The notes below the pieces were generated by a model, which saw nothing but the letters and a program-made list of their open reading frames with translations, was not told the origin of the DNA and did not search any database. Shown here piece by piece: positions 14,882 through 18,168 of a stretch of 18,168 bases of DNA (its first letter is position 1; each line of letters starts with the position of its first letter). The position numbers were made by a program, and so were the translations under genes. Source of the stretch: Clostridiales bacterium UBA1248 (GTDB lineage Bacteria; Bacillota; Clostridia; Oscillospirales; CAG-272); the NCBI GenBank assembly GCA_002308615.1, contig DBWC01000100.1, positions 11,304 through 29,471 on the forward strand. Reading direction: 5' to 3'.

Positions 14882-15175
14882 ATGAGCGATACGGTAACGC
14901 TTGCGGCGGAACAGGTCGATCCCGGTATACTTCAGGTCGTCCTTATGGGCGTGGGGATTGTTTTTGCGGGGATCGTGATAATAGCCGTAATATGCCGGCT
15001 TTTGCTTTTGTTCGGCAGTATCGGCAAAAAGGATAAAACAGAGCCGCCCGCCAAAGCAGGCGAAGAGGAATTCAAGCCGGACGGAGAGCTTGCGGCGGTA
15101 CTCGGCGCCGTTATTGTGGAGGAGTCCGGAGTTGACGTCAAAAATATAAAAATCGTTTCGGTAAAGAAGGTTTGA
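14882..15175 (+). CDS. oadG: sodium-pump decarboxylase gamma subunit
   Basis: A 97-aa protein with a single membrane helix (about residues 17-45, LMGVGIVFAGIVIIAVICRL), a Lys/Glu/Pro linker and a conserved C-terminal patch FKPDGELAAVLGAVIVEES (about 64-82) found in OadG-type subunits. OadG anchors the soluble decarboxylase subunits to the membrane beta subunit and supports complex assembly. It starts the four-gene operon, with GAGG six bases before the ATG. The C-terminal tail is longer than the shortest gamma subunits, ending in a beta-like KIVSVKKV stretch. Homologues in methylmalonyl-CoA decarboxylase (MmdD) are similar, but the oadA gene in this operon points to oxaloacetate. Confidence 0.85.
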   Translation: MSDTVTLAAEQVDPGILQVVLMGVGIVFAGIVIIAVICRLLLLFGSIGKKDKTEPPAKAGEEEFKPDGELAAVLGAVIVEESGVDVKNIKIVSVKKV

Positions 15176-15177
15176 AT

Positions 15178-15531
15178 ATGAAAAAGTACAAAGTTATAGC
15201 AAACGGAGTTGAATACGAGGTCCTGATAGAACTGCTGAGCGACGACACGGCGCCTGTACCGCAGAGCGCGCCCGAAAAAGCGCCGGAGGCTGAAAAGCCC
15301 GCCGCTGCATCCGCCGGAGAAGGCGCGATAAAAGCTCCGCTCACCGGCACGATCACGTCCGTTAACGTCAAAGCCGGCGACGCTGTGAAAAAGGGCCAGG
15401 TCTTAATGATACTTGAAGCCATGAAGATGGAAAACGAGATACTCGCACCGTCCGACGGCAAGGTCGTCTCCGTCAGCGTAAGCGCCGGCAAGCAGGTAGA
15501 CGCGGGCGACGTTCTGTGCGTTGTAGGTTGA
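15178..15531 (+). CDS. free-standing biotin carrier protein of the decarboxylase
   Basis: A 117-aa protein with an N-terminal beta region (MKKYKVIANGVEYEVLI), a Pro/Ala/Glu-rich flexible linker (about 24-48) and a biotinyl domain (about 50-117). EAMKMENE carries the biotin-accepting Lys83; IKAPLTGTI and VSAGKQVDAGDVL flank it in the usual fold. The swinging biotin would carry CO2 from the OadA carboxyltransferase to OadB. I chose the ATG at 15178, with AAGAAGG seven bases upstream, rather than the in-frame TTG two codons earlier. It follows oadG by two bases and is three bases before oadB. Elsewhere this domain is often fused to the C-terminus of OadA; here it is a separate subunit, as in MmdC or GcdC. 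Confidence 0.9.
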   Translation: MKKYKVIANGVEYEVLIELLSDDTAPVPQSAPEKAPEAEKPAAASAGEGAIKAPLTGTITSVNVKAGDAVKKGQVLMILEAMKMENEILAPSDGKVVSVSVSAGKQVDAGDVLCVVG

Positions 15532-15534
15532 TAT

Positions 15535-16725
15535 ATGGAAGCAATTCTTGATTTTCTGAAGCAGACCGGCTTTTATCAGATCGGTCAGAACTGGCAGTGC
15601 CTCATAATGTTCGTTATAGGCGGTGTGCTTCTGTATCTCGGTATAAAACGCAAATTCGAGCCGCTGCTTCTCGTACCGATAGCCGTCGGTATGATACTGA
15701 CGAATCTGCCCGGGGCGAATATGTTCCATTCCGAAATATTCGCCGGCGGTCATATAGACTGGTCCGCGTTCGCGCAGGGCAACGCCGGACTTATAGATAT
15801 TTTATACATAGGCGTAAAGCTCGGCATTTATCCGTGCCTTATTTTCATCGGCGTAGGCGCCATGACGGACTTTTCACCGATGATAGCAAATCCGCGCAGC
15901 ATGCTTTTGGGTGCGGCGGCGCAGATAGGCATATTCATTACGTACGCGGCGGCAAACGGATTGTATATTCTGACAGACGGCAAATTCGGCTTTACCGCGT
16001 CACAGTCCGGAGCCATAGGGATCATAGGCGGCGCGGACGGTCCTACGGCGATCTATACGGCTATAAAGCTTGCGCCGGAGCTTCTCGGTCCTATCGCGAT
16101 AGCGGCTTACTGTTATATGGCTCTCGTGCCTTTCATTCAACCGCCGATAATGAAGCTTCTTACAACGAAAAAAGAGCGCGCGATAGAGATGAAACAGCTT
16201 CATCCCGTGTCAAAATCCACAAGGATCATTTTCCCGATAGCGATGATAATAGTCGTTTCTCTGCTCGTTCCGTCAGCGGCGCCTCTCGTAGGCTGTCTTA
16301 TGTTCGGAAACCTGCTTCGTGAGTGCGGCGTTACTGAAAGACTTTCAAAGACAGTTCAGAACGAGCTTATGAACATAGTCACCGTCCTGCTCGGCATATC
16401 CGTCGGCGCGACGGCGACTGCGGCAAACTTCCTTGACTGGAAAACGCTTCTCATACTCGTCATCGGCGTCATCGCGTTCAGCTTCGGAACCGCGGGCGGA
16501 GTGCTTCTGGCAAAGTTTATGAATCTGTTTACAAAGAACAAGATAAATCCGCTTATAGGCTCAGCCGGCGTTTCCGCCGTGCCTATGGCGGCGCGCGTCT
16601 CGCAGAAGGTAGGTCAGGAGGAAAATCCCGGCAACTTCTTACTTATGCACGCCATGGGACCTAACGTTTCCGGCGTTATAGGCTCAGCTATCGCCGCGGG
16701 CGTACTTCTCTCACTGCTTAAATAG
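15535..16725 (+). CDS. oadB: Na+-translocating decarboxylase beta subunit
   Basis: A 396-aa, highly hydrophobic protein with about 9-11 membrane segments. GGADGPTAIY (about 165-174, Asp168) is the conserved site equivalent to the essential aspartate of Klebsiella OadB, and GPNVSGVIGSAIAAG (about 375-389, Asn377) is the second conserved block. LIGSAGVSAVPMAARV is another family signature. OadB takes the carboxyl group from biotin, releases CO2, consumes a proton and pumps Na+ outwards. It follows the biotin carrier gene with three bases between stop and ATG, with only a weak AGG ribosome site, and is eight bases ahead of oadA. Beta subunits of oxaloacetate, methylmalonyl-CoA and malonate decarboxylases look alike; the partner OadA decides this case. 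Confidence 0.95.
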   Translation: MEAILDFLKQTGFYQIGQNWQCLIMFVIGGVLLYLGIKRKFEPLLLVPIAVGMILTNLPGANMFHSEIFAGGHIDWSAFAQGNAGLIDILYIGVKLGIYPCLIFIGVGAMTDFSPMIANPRSMLLGAAAQIGIFITYAAANGLYILTDGKFGFTASQSGAIGIIGGADGPTAIYTAIKLAPELLGPIAIAAYCYMALVPFIQPPIMKLLTTKKERAIEMKQLHPVSKSTRIIFPIAMIIVVSLLVPSAAPLVGCLMFGNLLRECGVTERLSKTVQNELMNIVTVLLGISVGATATAANFLDWKTLLILVIGVIAFSFGTAGGVLLAKFMNLFTKNKINPLIGSAGVSAVPMAARVSQKVGQEENPGNFLLMHAMGPNVSGVIGSAIAAGVLLSLLK

Positions 16726-16733
16726 AGGTAAAT

Positions 16734-18134
16734 ATGGCAACAGAACAAAAACCGCTTAAAATAACGGATACGATACTGCGCGACGCGCATCAGTCGCAGG
16801 CGGCGACGAGGATGCGCACGGAGGATATGCTCCCCGCGTGCGAAATACTGAACAAAGCGGGCTATTACTCCCTTGAATGCTGGGGCGGCGCGACGTACGA
16901 CGCCTGCATGAGATTTTTGAACGAAGACCCGTGGGAGCGTCTCCGCGCTCTGCGCAAAGCCCTGCCCGATACGAAGCTGCAGATGCTTTTGCGCGGGCAG
17001 AATCTGCTCGGATACAAGCACTACGCGGACGACGTCGTGGAGCTTTTCGTCAAAAAATCGATAGAAAACGGCATTGATATTATAAGGATATTCGACGCCT
17101 TGAACGACGTGAGAAATCTGCAGTGCGCGATGAAATATACGAAATACTACGGCGGCGTCGCGGAGGCGGCTATAAGCTACACGATAAGCCCCGTGCATAA
17201 CGAGGAATATTTCGTCGAGCTTGCGATGCGCTTAGAGGAAATGGGCGCGGATATAATCTGCATTAAAGACATGGCGAATCTGCTTTTGCCGTACAACGCG
17301 TTTTCTCTTGTCAGTGCAATAAAGAAAAGAGTTTCCCTGCCCGTGCATCTGCATACGCACAATACGACAGGCACCGGCGATATGACGTATCTTTTGGCAG
17401 CCGAAGCCGGCGTCGATATAGTCGACACGGCGCTGTCCCCGTTTGCAAACGGCACGTCTCAGCCGGCGACGGAATCGCTCGTTGCGACGCTCAAAGGTAC
17501 GCCGCGCGACACCGGGCTTGATTTAGGACTTCTATCCGACGCCGCCGCGCATTTCAGAGGCGTTGCAAAACGGTTGAAGGACGAGGGGATACTTGACCCG
17601 AAGGTGCTGAACGTCGATACGAACACGCTTTTGTATCAGGTGCCCGGCGGAATGCTCTCAAACCTCATATCTCAGCTCAAGCAGGCAAAGGCGGAGGACA
17701 GATATTACGATGTTTTAGCCGAGATACCGAAGGTAAGAGCGGATTTCGGTTATCCGCCGCTCGTAACGCCGACGTCGCAGATAGTCGGCTCGCAGGCCGT
17801 TATAAACGTGCTTACCAGGCAGCGCTACAAGACGTTTACAAAGGAATCAAAGGGCGTGCTCCGCGGAGAATACGGCGCTCTGCCCGGCAAGGTAAACGAA
17901 GAGGTGAGAGCCGCCGCGATAGGCGACGAAGAACTTATAACGTGCCGACCCGCAGATCTGTTGGAGCCGGAATTTGAAAAATACAAGGAAGAGATGAGGG
18001 GCATAGCGGAAACGGACGAGGAAATCCTTTCCTGTGCGATGTTCCCGAAGACAGCTCCGGATTTCTTAAAGAAAAAGCATAAAAAGCCAACGGATCCGGA
18101 AGACGAGGTAAAAACGATAAGCGTGTTCTATTAA
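16734..18134 (+). CDS. oadA: oxaloacetate decarboxylase alpha (carboxyltransferase) subunit
   Basis: A 466-aa soluble TIM-barrel carboxyltransferase of the pyruvate carboxylase subunit B family. The metal site is intact: TILRDAHQSQ gives Asp17, CIKDMAN gives Lys178 (carbamylated in relatives) and VHLHTHN gives His207 and His209, the same numbering as in studied OadA proteins. It transfers the carboxyl of oxaloacetate to biotin, giving pyruvate. The usual C-terminal biotin domain is absent: the protein ends after the conserved PYC/OADA region at ISVFY. The separate biotin carrier two genes upstream supplies that function. A TAGAGG ribosome site precedes the ATG and comprises the oadB stop. The alternative, a pyruvate carboxylase half, is less likely because oadG and oadB accompany it. 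Confidence 0.93.
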   Translation: MATEQKPLKITDTILRDAHQSQAATRMRTEDMLPACEILNKAGYYSLECWGGATYDACMRFLNEDPWERLRALRKALPDTKLQMLLRGQNLLGYKHYADDVVELFVKKSIENGIDIIRIFDALNDVRNLQCAMKYTKYYGGVAEAAISYTISPVHNEEYFVELAMRLEEMGADIICIKDMANLLLPYNAFSLVSAIKKRVSLPVHLHTHNTTGTGDMTYLLAAEAGVDIVDTALSPFANGTSQPATESLVATLKGTPRDTGLDLGLLSDAAAHFRGVAKRLKDEGILDPKVLNVDTNTLLYQVPGGMLSNLISQLKQAKAEDRYYDVLAEIPKVRADFGYPPLVTPTSQIVGSQAVINVLTRQRYKTFTKESKGVLRGEYGALPGKVNEEVRAAAIGDEELITCRPADLLEPEFEKYKEEMRGIAETDEEILSCAMFPKTAPDFLKKKHKKPTDPEDEVKTISVFY

Positions 18135-18145
18135 AGAACACGCTT
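18119..18145 (+). terminator. hairpin terminator spanning the oadA stop codon
   Basis: AAGCGTGTTCT (18119-18129) pairs perfectly with AGAACACGCTT (18135-18145) around the loop ATTAA, which contains the oadA stop TAA at 18132-18134. The last five oadA codons are in the stem. The downstream T-run is short and broken, so it could work as a terminator or as an RNA-protecting hairpin. Confidence 0.65.
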
Positions 18146-18168
18146 CAATTTGCAGACAAAGCATTTAA

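Noticed and set aside
15597..16322. A 241-codon frame-shifted open frame within oadB
   Set aside because: It is Arg/Tyr/His-rich, typical of an out-of-frame shadow; oadB has all conserved blocks in its own frame.
1..18168. Search by eye for CRISPR arrays, tRNA or rRNA genes, transposases and attachment sites
   Set aside because: No regularly spaced repeats, no cloverleaf or rRNA-like segments and no transposase or integrase motifs were seen; all long stretches are explained by coding genes, and no gene-free stretch exceeds about 231 bases.

Overview
The window looks like chromosomal DNA from an anaerobic, low- to mid-GC Gram-positive bacterium, most likely an uncultured-type Clostridia. This is inferred from strong AAAGGAGG ribosome binding sites, tightly overlapped operons, frequent AUA codons, a FakA/DegV fatty-acid kinase pair, a G5/M23 peptidase, and a biotin-dependent Na+-pump decarboxylase of the OadABG type. 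I see no rRNA, tRNA, CRISPR array or insertion sequence.

Region 1 (1-9722, minus strand) is one long lipid-type operon read from 9722 towards base 1. Its order is: acyl-adenylating enzyme fused to an acyl carrier domain, two tandem PlsC-type acyltransferases, a second acyl-adenylating ligase, a stand-alone acyl carrier protein, an LRAT-domain thiol protein, an alpha/beta hydrolase, a DegV/FakB-type fatty-acid-binding protein, an MFS_2/GPH transporter, and a FakA-type kinase that runs off the window. Genes mostly overlap or lie within about 60 bases of each other. A near-consensus sigma-A promoter (TTGACT, 17 bp, TATACT) sits at its head. Together the genes can capture, activate, carry, transfer and hydrolyse acyl chains. 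I do not recognise the whole set as a described pathway, and it is the best candidate here for a new system.

Region 2 (9723-11740) holds a divergent ECF sigma factor and an overlapping single-pass membrane protein, probably its anti-sigma or sensor partner. They end at a strong hairpin terminator shared with the convergent gene that follows.

Region 3 (11741-14808) has a membrane-anchored G5/M23 cell-wall peptidase on the minus strand. Divergent from it is a CPBP intramembrane protease gene, whose promoter is so close to the ATG that the message may be leaderless. That gene overlaps tadA, the essential tRNA wobble-inosine deaminase.

Region 4 (14882-18134, plus strand) is a sodium-pumping oxaloacetate decarboxylase operon: oadG, a free-standing biotin carrier, oadB and oadA. 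The carboxyltransferase subunit lacks its own biotin domain. The operon ends in a hairpin that spans the oadA stop codon. It would link oxaloacetate decarboxylation to a sodium gradient.
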